This document shows, piece after piece, positions 15,574 through 23,329 of a DNA stretch of 42,360 bases. The DNA is from Rhizobium freirei PRF 81 (lineage in GTDB: Bacteria; Pseudomonadota; Alphaproteobacteria; Rhizobiales; Rhizobiaceae): the NCBI RefSeq assembly GCF_000359745.1, contig NZ_AQHN01000002.1, positions 1 through 42,360 on the forward strand, written 5' to 3'. The notes under the pieces were generated by a model. The model worked only from the letters and a program-made list of their open reading frames with translations. It did not search any database and had not been told where the DNA came from. Positions within the stretch are counted from its first letter, which is position 1. Every line of letters starts with the position of its first letter. The position numbers and the translations under genes are program-made.

Positions 15574-16003
15574 ACCGTTCCTCCCCTGCGCGCCGATAGA
15601 GAACCAGCCCTAAGAGTGCATTAACCGGGAGATTGAAACCCAAGGTTTGTCTAGCGCAGACGCCTTTAGCTCAAGCCTGAACATGCGCGCCCTTCACCCG
15701 AGAGCCGCGGCACCAAGCCTCACCTTGTAGGGGGTTCATGCCCCGGCCCGCGTCCACACAAGCTAACGCAGGAAATAGCTGAAAATCCTTAACATTTAGG
15801 GAGCGCAATCTGTCCCTACGAACACCGCGACTGTTGCCGTCAGTACCGCGGGAATATTCCTCAATAGGGCTGTCTGAATCCTCCCGAGTTTGAGGTGCCG
15901 CCGGTCTTCCGAGGCGCGCCCTGAAGGCCGGCGGCACGTCATCGCCAAGACTCTTTCCGATGGTCGGAAAGGGGATTCGGGTGATCAAGCTGAGGAGAGA
16001 ACG
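15574..16003. other. 430-bp intergenic stretch with palindromes
   Basis: No gene is supported here. The left half should carry the promoter of the leftward cyclase gene, but I found no convincing -35/-10. The right half contains the two strong palindromes listed separately (15896-15971) and runs into the istA remnant. Confidence 0.5.
15896..15971. repeat. pair of strong palindromes, RIME-like
   Basis: The first palindrome pairs TGCCGCCGGTCTTC (15896-15909) with GAAGGCCGGCGGCA (15923-15936), a 14-bp stem with one G-T wobble. The second is perfect: CTTTCCGA (15953-15960), a TGG loop, and TCGGAAAG (15964-15971). Two palindromes in tandem over less than 110 bp are the layout of the Rhizobium-specific intergenic mosaic elements. 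Assignment to that family is by layout only. Neither hairpin is followed by a T-run, so they are not ordinary terminators. Confidence 0.5.
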
Positions 16004-16194
16004 ATGATCCTGGATCTACATCGACAAGGTCTGCCGGTGTCGGTGATCGCCAGGCAGACGGGTATGGATCGCAAAACGGCCCGTAAATATATATCGAACG
16101 TGGACTGGAGGCTCCCGCGTATGGTCCGAGGAGACCGAGAGCGACGGTAACCGACCGGTTCACCACCTATCTCCGCGAGCGGGTAAAGACCTAA
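16004..16194 (+). pseudogene. istA: IS21-family istA transposase, N-terminal remnant
   Basis: The start (ATG 16004) encodes MILDLHRQGLPVSVIARQTG followed by MDRKTARKYI, the helix-turn-helix of IstA transposases. A two-base excess in a short TA tract around 16087-16094 then shifts the frame. In the other frame the homology continues as IERGLEAPAYGPRRPRATVT and DRFTTYLRERVKT, ending in TAA at 16192-16194. The rest of istA and all of istB are missing. The intact protein would be about 400-500 residues, so this is a dead fragment. Confidence 0.8.
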
Positions 16195-16702
16195 CCTCGG
16201 CTATGTGTACGGTATGTTCACCTCGTCAAATTGCGGACATCGCGGCTGCATTTGCCGTGGCGGCGGTATGGCCTGCCAGACCGTTTTCGGCCCCCAATCA
16301 GTCATTCCGGTCAGGCCAAGTTATTGGCTTACCTAACGAATTTGCTATACAGGGAATTTGTGATAACTGGGTCGTTGGTTATGATACCTATCAAGAGCGA
16401 GCGAATTTGAAAAATGGAGGCGGGCTCGCAACGCGCCGCTTGCAACGCCACTCAGCCTCCTAAAAAAGTCAGCGAGAAATCAAACGACGCTCTCACCTTA
16501 CCTGCGGTAAGAACGTTCGTGTCGCAGGATCGATGATTGCACCGGCAAGGCGATGGTCCTGGCTGATCTGGTGTTCGCCGCTTTCTCCCGCAGCTTGAGT
16601 CGGACCGGCTTGCGGCATCACATGGAAAAGCACTATGGGTATGGAAGTCGAAAGCGCGGAGCTAGTGCGTTCCCTGCTTTTGAACCTCCAACTAGGTCGG
16701 AA
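16195..16702. other. 508-bp stretch upstream of the amide operon
   Basis: No gene is supported. The centre is AT-richer than its surroundings. It has two weak sigma-70-like candidates on the plus strand: TTGGCT (16324-16329) with TATACA (16346-16351), and TTGTGA (16358-16363) with TATGAT (16380-16385), both with 16-bp spacers. Either could drive amiC, but the evidence is slight. Confidence 0.35.
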
Positions 16703-17845
16703 ATGGCGAAGATGACAAGCTCCGAATGGCGGGTGGGAGTGCTGTTTTCCAGAAGCGGAATCAGCGAAATCACGGAAACCGAGCACTTTCTTGGCACCGC
16801 ACTTGCGATCGAAGAGGTCAATGCGGCCGGAGGCGTGCTTGGCAAGCCCATCGTTCCGATCGCCTATGATCCGGGCGGCGATCAAACCGCCTATCGCAAT
16901 CTGGCGCGGCGCCTCCTAGCCGACGACGACGTCAATATCATCTTCGGCGCGTCGATGTCAGCCAGCCGCAAAGCCGTGCTGCCGATTGTCGAGCGGCATA
17001 ACGGACTGTTATTTTACCCCTCGATGTACGAAGGCTTCGAATATTCCGAGAATGTGGTCTACACCGGCGCCACCCTCAACCAAAACACCTTTACGCTCGC
17101 CGAATACCTGCTGCGCAACCATGGACGCCGGATATTCTTCGTCGGCGCGGACTATATCTATCCGCGCGAGTCCAATCGGGTCATGCGGGACGTGGTGGAG
17201 GCAAAGGGTGGCGAGGTCGTCAGCGAGCGGTATCTTCCCCTTCATGTCGACGAGCAGACGCTGCGGTCGGTCATTTCCGACATCATTCGCCTCCAGCCGG
17301 ACGCCATTTTCTCGACGATTATCGGCCGGCCGGCACAGCGCTTCTATCGCATGTATGCCGAGGCTGGCATAGATCGCGAGCGGGTTCCGATTGCCAGTCT
17401 GACTATGGCAGAGACGGAGATACGCGAGATCGGAGCGGATGCTTGCACCGGCCACATTCTCTCGGCGACCTATTTCCAGACGGTTGAAAATGAGGCGAAT
17501 GACCGTTTCGTCAGCGCCTTCAAAAACCGGTTCGGCGAGGAGGTGACTACGAGCGTCTGGTCGCAGCCGGCCTACGCGCAGGTTCATCTTTTCGCCCGGG
17601 CGCTTGCTCGGGCCGGCTCGCTTGAAACCCATCGCATTTCCGAAGAAATTCTCATGGAGGATTTTCTTGCCCCCGAAGGCCGTATTAACTTCGACGCCGA
17701 TACCCGTCACCTCTGGCTGCATCCGCGCATCGGCATCGCGCGAGCCGACGGGCTATTCGACATCGCCTGGCAAGCGCCCGGCCCGGTCCGGCCGGATCCA
17801 TATCTGACGGCTTCGCGTTTCGAAGACGTTTGGCTGGAGGCCTGA
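16703..17845 (+). CDS. amiC: AmiC-type amide sensor / negative regulator
   Basis: The product (380 aa) has the periplasmic-binding-protein fold but no signal peptide, as in Pseudomonas AmiC, which stays in the cytoplasm and sequesters AmiR until an amide binds. Family landmarks are GVLFSRSG, GTALAIEEVNAAGGVLGKPI, YDPGGDQTAYRNLARRLL, FGASMSASRKAVLPIVER, LLFYPSMYEGFEYSENVVYTG and the DYIYPRESNRVMRD segment, ending WQAPGPVRPDPY. The length is close to the known protein. ATG 16703 is preferred over the in-frame GTG/ATG further up, because the 50 upstream residues have no homology. The stop is one base before the amiR start, so the pair is coupled. The ligand is probably a short amide or a urea-like compound. 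Confidence 0.85.
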   Translation: MAKMTSSEWRVGVLFSRSGISEITETEHFLGTALAIEEVNAAGGVLGKPIVPIAYDPGGDQTAYRNLARRLLADDDVNIIFGASMSASRKAVLPIVERHNGLLFYPSMYEGFEYSENVVYTGATLNQNTFTLAEYLLRNHGRRIFFVGADYIYPRESNRVMRDVVEAKGGEVVSERYLPLHVDEQTLRSVISDIIRLQPDAIFSTIIGRPAQRFYRMYAEAGIDRERVPIASLTMAETEIREIGADACTGHILSATYFQTVENEANDRFVSAFKNRFGEEVTTSVWSQPAYAQVHLFARALARAGSLETHRISEEILMEDFLAPEGRINFDADTRHLWLHPRIGIARADGLFDIAWQAPGPVRPDPYLTASRFEDVWLEA

Positions 17846-17846
17846 G

Positions 17847-18470
17847 ATGGCGGGACCAAGCAGGATCATTCAGGATCTGCGGCGTGCGCGCGTTCTGGTC
17901 GTTCACCCACGCGATGAAGACGGCAACACATTGATCGCGCATCTGAAACGCCTTGGTTGCGAGGTCAGGGCGACCTGGCCATTGCCGCCCGCGTTGCCTC
18001 CCGACGCCGACACCATCTTCCTGCAAGTCGAGGACGTGCACGTCGAACACGCGTTGCAGATCATCGACCTCCAGCAAACGGCGATCATCGCCATCCTGAC
18101 CTATGAGAGCCCGACGGCGCTTCAGGCGATCATCGATCTCAACGCCCATGGCGTCATCAGCAAACCGCTACGGCCTCTCGGCATCCTCACGCAGTTTGCT
18201 CTGGCGCGTTATCGGCAGAGCTACGAAAAGAGGCTCGCCGGCAAGGTTCAGAAACTCGAGGAAACATTGAAAAGCCGCCGGCTGGTCGAAAAAGCCGTTT
18301 CGGCGCTGCGGGTCATGAACGGCCTTGACGAGGAGGCGGCCTATAAGCTTTTGCGCGATCAGGCAACGTCGAAGCGCGTTCCCATGGCGACAATCGCCGA
18401 ATCCATCATTGCCGCGCAAGACACGATGAAAAGCCTCGGATTGTCCATTGGCGGAAAAAGTGAACTCTAA
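17847..18470 (+). CDS. amiR: AmiR-type ANTAR antitermination regulator
   Basis: The product (207 aa) has a receiver-like N-terminal domain lacking the usual phosphoacceptor context (ARVLVVHPRDEDGNTLIAHL, then IIAILTYESP). A coiled-coil helix (about residues 125-150) follows, then a C-terminal ANTAR domain (LVEKAVSALRVMNGLDEEAAYKLLRDQA, then TIAESIIAAQ). ANTAR proteins bind paired hexaloop RNA hairpins and prevent terminator formation. The neighbouring AmiC homologue is the expected inhibitor, and the intergenic leader 90 bp downstream contains the matching RNA target. The length is slightly above the 196 residues of the Pseudomonas protein. This gene is thus the local switch for the following seven coding steps. 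Confidence 0.88.
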   Translation: MAGPSRIIQDLRRARVLVVHPRDEDGNTLIAHLKRLGCEVRATWPLPPALPPDADTIFLQVEDVHVEHALQIIDLQQTAIIAILTYESPTALQAIIDLNAHGVISKPLRPLGILTQFALARYRQSYEKRLAGKVQKLEETLKSRRLVEKAVSALRVMNGLDEEAAYKLLRDQATSKRVPMATIAESIIAAQDTMKSLGLSIGGKSEL

Positions 18471-18557
18471 ACCCCGGCACTATCGCTCGACGATTTTTGA
18501 AAATGTCTGACAGAGCCGCTTGACGGTCACGTCGTTACGTGAAAGCTTAATGGCAAC

Positions 18558-18589
18558 GAGCAGGTTTGCTCAGCGGCAGGGCTGCCGCT
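18558..18589 (+). ncRNA. ANTAR-target leader: two adjacent hexaloop hairpins
   Basis: Hairpin P1 pairs GAGC (18558-18561) with GCTC (18568-18571) around AGGTTT. P2 pairs AGCGGC (18572-18577) with GCCGCT (18584-18589) around AGGGCT. They abut without a gap. The ANTAR RNA motif is two stem-loops with six-base loops carrying A at position 1 and G at position 4; P2 fits both, while P1 has A1 but T at 4. The hairpins lie between amiR and the first enzyme gene, about 20 bases before the terminator. Confidence 0.72.
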
Positions 18590-18609
18590 TTCACATTGTG
18601 GCTATGTAG

Positions 18610-18649
18610 CCTCTGGTTCACGGATTGAATTCCGTGCCAGAGGTTTTTT
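18610..18649 (+). terminator. intrinsic terminator in the leader of the hydrolase/transport genes
   Basis: CCTCTGG (18610-18616) pairs with CCAGAGG (18637-18643). Inside, CACGGA (18619-18624) pairs with TCCGTG (18631-18636), separated from the outer stem by a TT bulge. Six T follow (18644-18649). It lies directly before the nitrilase start, so it would block the operon unless AmiR bound to the upstream hairpins prevents it. Confidence 0.85.
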
Positions 18650-18665
18650 GCGTTTGGAGACAAGA

Positions 18666-19511
18666 TTGAGCGTCAAGGCCTCAACCACGCGGACGGTAAC
18701 CGTCGCGACCGTCCAGTTCGAACCGATCGTCGGTGATCGCGTCCATAATCTTGCTGCCATCGAGCGGTTGGCGAGGACGGCGAAAGCCCAGGGTGCGGAG
18801 ATCCTTGTTCTGCCTGAGCTGGCCGATAGCGGTTACAGCTTCCGGGACGGCGACGAGGTTGCGGCATTGGCCGGACCGGTGCCCGGCGGCCCGAGTGCCG
18901 AGGTGTTATGCCGCCTTGCCCGGGAGCTCGGCCTCTACATCGTCAGCGGCATAGCCGAGCAGGACGGTGACCGGTTTTACAACAGCGCTCTTCTCTGCGG
19001 TCCCGAAGGATATATCGGCAAATACCGCAAGCTTCACTTATGGAACAACGAGAATCGTCTCTTCAAAAAAGGCGATCTCGGGCTACCGGTCTTTGATCTG
19101 CCCTTCGGGCGCATCGGTATCGCGATCTGCTACGACGGCTGGTTTCCCGAAACGTTTCGCGAGCTGGCGCTGACCGGCGCCGAGCTGGTCTGCGTGCCCA
19201 CCAACTGGGTGCCGATGGCGGGCGCGGAAAGCGCTCTCGAGCCGATGGCCAATATTCTGCACAAGGCCGCCGCCCACACGAACGGCCTCTACATCGCCTG
19301 CGCCGACCGGATCGGCATCGAGCGGGGTCAGCCCTTCATCGGCCGCAGCATTATTGTCGGCCCTCAAGGTTGGCCAGTGTCCGGTCCGGCGAGCGCGGAT
19401 CGCGAGGAAATCCTCCTTGCGCAAATCGATCTGTCGAGCGTGACGGAAACTCGCACGCTCAACAGCTTCAATCATCTGCTCGGCGACCGCCGCGCAGATG
19501 TCTACGGGTAA
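18666..19511 (+). CDS. nitrilase-superfamily carbon-nitrogen hydrolase
   Basis: This is a cytoplasmic amide or nitrile hydrolase (281 aa). The Glu-Lys-Cys triad is visible at E51 (LVLPELADSGY), K122 (GKYRKLHLW) and C155 (GIAICYDGWFPE). AICYDGWFPE is typical of the amidase and carbamoylase branches rather than true nitrilases. The start chosen is TTG 18666, 5 bases after GGAGA (18656-18660). The TTG at 18648 lies in the terminator T-run and has no site. As the first gene after the antitermination leader, it is probably the main enzyme induced by the amide that AmiC senses. The substrate is unknown. Confidence 0.85.
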   Translation: MSVKASTTRTVTVATVQFEPIVGDRVHNLAAIERLARTAKAQGAEILVLPELADSGYSFRDGDEVAALAGPVPGGPSAEVLCRLARELGLYIVSGIAEQDGDRFYNSALLCGPEGYIGKYRKLHLWNNENRLFKKGDLGLPVFDLPFGRIGIAICYDGWFPETFRELALTGAELVCVPTNWVPMAGAESALEPMANILHKAAAHTNGLYIACADRIGIERGQPFIGRSIIVGPQGWPVSGPASADREEILLAQIDLSSVTETRTLNSFNHLLGDRRADVYG

Positions 19512-19546
19512 TGATATCAACCCAAATCAAGAAAAAGGGAACAAAA

Positions 19547-20695
19547 ATGCAAATGAAAACCATCCTCCTCACACTGGCATCGGCGGCATACGCCACTGCA
19601 GCCTTTGCCGCCGACCCGATCAAGATCGGCGTACCGGTCGGGCTTTCCGGCGCAAACAGCGTGGTCGCGCCGTCCGTCGTTCAGGCTGCGGAACTCGCCG
19701 TCGAGGAGATCAATGCCAAAGGTGGCGTGCTCGGGCGCCCACTGGCGGTTGAGATCGCCGACGACGCATCCGGTGCGGCCGGCGCGCAAAAGGCCTTCGA
19801 TTCCCTTGTCTTCCAGAAGGAGGTGAATGTCGTCATCTCCATGGAGACGAGTGCTGCTCGCAATGCCGGACTGCCGATCATTTCCAAGGGTGATGTGCCG
19901 TATATCTACACGTCCTTCTACGAAGGCAAATCCTGCAATACCAATCTTTTCGTCAATGCCTGGGTTCCCGAACAGCAGGTCCCACCCGTCGTCGACAATT
20001 TCATCAGCAAGCAGGGCGCGAAGAAATTCTTCCTCATCGGTTCGGATTATGCCTTCGGGCGCGGCATGCTGAGCTTTGCCAAGGGCTATATCGCAAAAGC
20101 CGGCGCCCAGGTTGTCGGCGAGGAATATCTACCGATGGACGGCAGCGACTGGACGGCGATCATCTCCAAGATCAAGTCCTCCGGGGCCGACGCCATCATC
20201 ACCTCGACGGCCGGCGGCGCGCCGAACGTGACCTTGACCAAGCAATTGCGCTCGGCCGGCGTCACCCTGCCTTACGGCAATCTCGCCGTCGACGAGGGTA
20301 CCGCCAAAAGCATGGGCGCGGATGCCAAGGGCATCTTTCTCTCCGCTTCCTACGTGACCGGTATCGACGGCCCCGAAAACAAGGCGTTTCTCTCGGCCAT
20401 GGACAAGAGGTTCGGCAAGGAACTGCGCACGCCCAACGACCTTTCCGTCCCGCAATATGAAGCGATCTACCTTTACAAGGCAGCCGTCGAGAAAGCTGGC
20501 AGCACCGATACGGCAAAGGTTCTCAAGGCTCTTCCCGAGGTATCCTTCACCGGCCCGCGCGGCAAGATCTCGATGAACAAGCAGCATCACGCGCCGCTGA
20601 CCATGTATCTTGGCCAGGTAAAGGATGACGGCAGCGTCGCGGTCGTCGATAGCTTCAAGGATGTCGATCCCGGCAACCAGTGCCCGAAACTCTGA
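19547..20695 (+). CDS. periplasmic binding protein, branched-chain amino acid / amide / urea type
   Basis: This is a LivK/UrtA/FmdD-type solute-binding protein (382 aa). A signal peptide covers the first 21-22 residues (MQMKTILLTLASAAYATAAFA). The mature protein opens DPIKIGVPVGLSGANSVVAPS, with AAELAVEEINAKGGVLGRPL, EIADDASGAAGAQKAFDSL and YIYTSFYEGKSCNTNLF. C-terminal Cys in PGNQCPKL could pair with that Cys. ATG 19547 has AAGGGA upstream. It has the same fold as AmiC encoded earlier in the operon, so the cell senses and imports with two related proteins. Its substrate is inferred to be the amide that induces the system. Confidence 0.9.
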   Translation: MQMKTILLTLASAAYATAAFAADPIKIGVPVGLSGANSVVAPSVVQAAELAVEEINAKGGVLGRPLAVEIADDASGAAGAQKAFDSLVFQKEVNVVISMETSAARNAGLPIISKGDVPYIYTSFYEGKSCNTNLFVNAWVPEQQVPPVVDNFISKQGAKKFFLIGSDYAFGRGMLSFAKGYIAKAGAQVVGEEYLPMDGSDWTAIISKIKSSGADAIITSTAGGAPNVTLTKQLRSAGVTLPYGNLAVDEGTAKSMGADAKGIFLSASYVTGIDGPENKAFLSAMDKRFGKELRTPNDLSVPQYEAIYLYKAAVEKAGSTDTAKVLKALPEVSFTGPRGKISMNKQHHAPLTMYLGQVKDDGSVAVVDSFKDVDPGNQCPKL

Positions 20696-20704
20696 AACCA
20701 GAGT

Positions 20705-20725
20705 GGCGGGGCAGGATGCCCCGCC
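20705..20725 (+). other. intercistronic hairpin after the binding-protein gene
   Basis: GGCGGGGC (20705-20712) pairs perfectly with GCCCCGCC (20718-20725) around AGGAT, ten bases after the binding-protein stop, with no T-run. Such hairpins often protect the upstream mRNA so that the binding protein is made in excess over the permeases. Confidence 0.6.
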
Positions 20726-20745
20726 GCCACATCGGAGTTCCAGAA

Positions 20746-21579
20746 ATGACGCTCTTTCTCGATATCGTCAGCACCGCGGCCATTCTCTTCATCGTTGCCG
20801 CCGGGCTGCTTGCGATCTTCGGCGTGCTGAAGATCATCAATTTCGCGCATGGCGCATGGTTGACCATCGGAGCTTACTGCGCTGTCGTCGTCAGCGGGTT
20901 CGGCCTCAACCCGTGGCTTGCCATTCCCTTCGCCTTCCTAGTCGGAGCCGTTCTTGGCGGTATCGCCGAACGGTTCATCGTCCGGCCTCTGTATCGCCGG
21001 CCACTCGATGCCATTCTTGCGACCTGGGGTCTTGGCATCGTCATCGGCCAGCTCATCACGCTCTGGTTTGGCCGCGACGTGCAGTTCACCCCGGCGCTAC
21101 TACCCGGCACTTTCGATCTGTTAGGCGTCGGCTATTCATCCTATCGCCTTTTCGCCATTGCCGCCGCGATGATTCTAGGCCTCGGCTTCACCCTTCTTTT
21201 GGATGGGACACGGCTTGGTCTTTCCGCCCGGGCCGTCATCATGAACGAAACGCTGGCACGCGCGCTTGGTATCGATACGGAAAAGGTGCGGCTCGCCACT
21301 TTCATGATCGGCGCAGGCCTTGCCGCCTTGGCCGGCGTGCTGCTCGCGCCGCTGACGAGCGTCGATCCCAATATGGGTGTCGCCTGGCTGACGGGCGCAT
21401 TCATGCTGGTGATGGTAGCAGGCTCCTCTTTCGGCGCGCTTGCTGCCGCCTGTCTCATCTTCGGGGCTGCTCAAGTGCTGGTCAGCACCTATTTCAGTCC
21501 TATCCTCGGCGGCATCACCGTGGCCGTCCTCTGCGCCGTCACACTGCGCATACGCCCGAAAGGATTTGCCCGTGCCTGA
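20746..21579 (+). CDS. LivH-type ABC permease
   Basis: This is an inner-membrane permease of the branched-chain amino-acid/urea importer family (277 aa). It is almost wholly hydrophobic and has the family marks GLLAIFGVLKIINFAHGAWLTIGAY near the N-terminus and the cytoplasmic loop RAVIMNETLARALGIDTEKVRLATF that contacts the ATPases. Eight or so helices are expected. ATG 20746 is preceded by GGAG at about 8 bases. The upstream 22 residues of the longer frame overlap the hairpin and are not homologous. The stop overlaps the following GTG start by 8 bases, so the genes are coupled. Confidence 0.9.
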   Translation: MTLFLDIVSTAAILFIVAAGLLAIFGVLKIINFAHGAWLTIGAYCAVVVSGFGLNPWLAIPFAFLVGAVLGGIAERFIVRPLYRRPLDAILATWGLGIVIGQLITLWFGRDVQFTPALLPGTFDLLGVGYSSYRLFAIAAAMILGLGFTLLLDGTRLGLSARAVIMNETLARALGIDTEKVRLATFMIGAGLAALAGVLLAPLTSVDPNMGVAWLTGAFMLVMVAGSSFGALAAACLIFGAAQVLVSTYFSPILGGITVAVLCAVTLRIRPKGFARA

Positions 21580-23329
21580 TAAACAGAAACTTCGGCTTAT
21601 CCTTTTGCTGCTGCTGGCGCTCGCAGCGATCCTGCTGATCGTCTTTGGACCGATGTTTCTCGGCCGCTTCAGTCTCAACGTCCTCACGCGGTCGATGATC
21701 TACGCCATGCTGGCGATTACCGTCGACTTGCTCTGGGGCTATACGGGCGTTCTCACCTTCGGACAGGCCGCATTCTTTGGTGTTGGTGCCTATGCCACCG
21801 CCATGGTTCTCACCCATATCGGCGCAAGCCCGGCCTTATTCCTCCTCGCGTTTGCCGCCGCTATCCTCGTGCCGCTCCTGCTCGGTCTCGCGGTTGGCTG
21901 GTTGTCGTTCTATCACGGGTCGACGTCGCTCTATGCCACCGTGATTTCGCTCGTTGTGCCGATCGTCATCACGCAGCTGGTCTTCTCGGGCGGTATCTGG
22001 ACCGGCTCCTCGAGCGGTCTTGTCGGTTACGATACTCTGCCGCTCGGGCTTCCCGGCTATTTTCGCCTGTCGGGCGCGTGCCTCTTCACACTGGCCGTTC
22101 TCGCGATAGCATTTGTCCGCTCCGATGCCGGCCGGTTGCTCGTGGCGATCCGCGACAACGAAGCGCGCGTCGCCTATCTGGGTATGAATCCGGCTGCGCT
22201 TAAGATCGCCCTGACAGGTGTTCTCGCCGGCGTATGCGGCCTTGCGGGCTTCCTCTACGCCAATGCGTCTGGTGTCGTTGCGCCCGAGAATACCGGCTTC
22301 GTTTTCGGAACCGAACTCGTCGTCTGGACGGCGCTCGGGGGTCGCGGAACGATTGTCGGCCCCTTGTTTGGGGCAATCGGTATCGATTATCTGAGCGCCA
22401 GTCTCTCCGGCGATCTGCCCTTTCTGTGGCAACTGATCGTCGGCGCGCTCTTCGTCCTCATGATTATCGTCTTGCCGGGAGGCCTCGCATCTCTTGCGAC
22501 GCGTTTCCTGCAATCGGGAAGCTCCAACAGCACTTTGAAGTCACTATCGGCGCGCATAGGCTTCAATGATCGCGGCGTCGCAGGCAAAAGCCTTCTGTCG
22601 ATCCGCGGTCTCGGCAAGTCCTATGGCAGCCTCTCCGTCCTCAAGGGCATCGACCTTGAAATTGGAAGAGGAGAACTCGTCAGCCTCGTTGGCCCGAACG
22701 GTGCCGGCAAGACCACACTGATGCGCTGTCTCTCCGACGGTACTCAGCAGATCGAGGGCCAGGTGGACATCTGTGGCGCAAACATTGCCGGTCGCGCGCC
22801 GGAACGGATCGTGGCTCTCGGCGTCGGGCGCAAATTCCAGATCGCCAGCATCTTCGACAGCATGACTATCGGTCAATGCCTGAAAATGGCTCGTCTCAGC
22901 CATGAGACACCCAGCCCGACGCGATCGCTTGCCGAGATCACACTGCCTGCGGCCGCAATCGAGATCCTGACGCTGACGGGCATGGCGGATATGCTGGACA
23001 AGCCGGTATCGCTGCTGTCGCATGGTCAAAGGCAGGCTCTCGAACTGGCGATGGTGGTCGCCCTGGAACCCCGTGTCATTCTTCTCGACGAACCGACGGC
23101 GGGCCTCACCAAGACCGAGCGCATGACCATCGGCGCCATTCTCAGGAAGCTGACAGACGAGATGGGGTTTGCCGCCATCCTGGTCGAGCACGATCTGGAT
23201 TTCGTGCGCAATATATCGAGCCGCATCGTGGTTCTCCACCAGGGCAAGCTCGTCCTCGACGGCACGGTGGATGAGGTTGTCAATTCCGAAACGGTCCGCA
23301 CCATCTACGCGGGAGGCGCCCATGGATGA
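21572..23329 (+). CDS. fused LivM permease and LivG ATPase
   Basis: The product (585 aa) joins two subunits that are usually separate. Residues 1-310 are a LivM-type permease: MIYAMLAITVDLLWGYTGVLTFGQAAFFGVGAYA, and the loop RDNEARVAYLGMNPAALKIAL. Residues 340-585 are an ATPase: Walker A GPNGAGKTT (374-382), signature LLSHGQRQALE (481-491, with LSHGQ rather than LSGGQ), Walker B VILLDEPTAGL and H-loop VEHDLDFV. LSHGQ is typical of UrtD-like proteins of urea and amide importers. The GTG start at 21572 has AAGGA upstream and overlaps livH by 8 bp. The linker between the halves is Ser-rich (about 315-330). No stop or frameshift separates them. Confidence 0.9.
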   Translation: MPDKQKLRLILLLLLALAAILLIVFGPMFLGRFSLNVLTRSMIYAMLAITVDLLWGYTGVLTFGQAAFFGVGAYATAMVLTHIGASPALFLLAFAAAILVPLLLGLAVGWLSFYHGSTSLYATVISLVVPIVITQLVFSGGIWTGSSSGLVGYDTLPLGLPGYFRLSGACLFTLAVLAIAFVRSDAGRLLVAIRDNEARVAYLGMNPAALKIALTGVLAGVCGLAGFLYANASGVVAPENTGFVFGTELVVWTALGGRGTIVGPLFGAIGIDYLSASLSGDLPFLWQLIVGALFVLMIIVLPGGLASLATRFLQSGSSNSTLKSLSARIGFNDRGVAGKSLLSIRGLGKSYGSLSVLKGIDLEIGRGELVSLVGPNGAGKTTLMRCLSDGTQQIEGQVDICGANIAGRAPERIVALGVGRKFQIASIFDSMTIGQCLKMARLSHETPSPTRSLAEITLPAAAIEILTLTGMADMLDKPVSLLSHGQRQALELAMVVALEPRVILLDEPTAGLTKTERMTIGAILRKLTDEMGFAAILVEHDLDFVRNISSRIVVLHQGKLVLDGTVDEVVNSETVRTIYAGGAHG

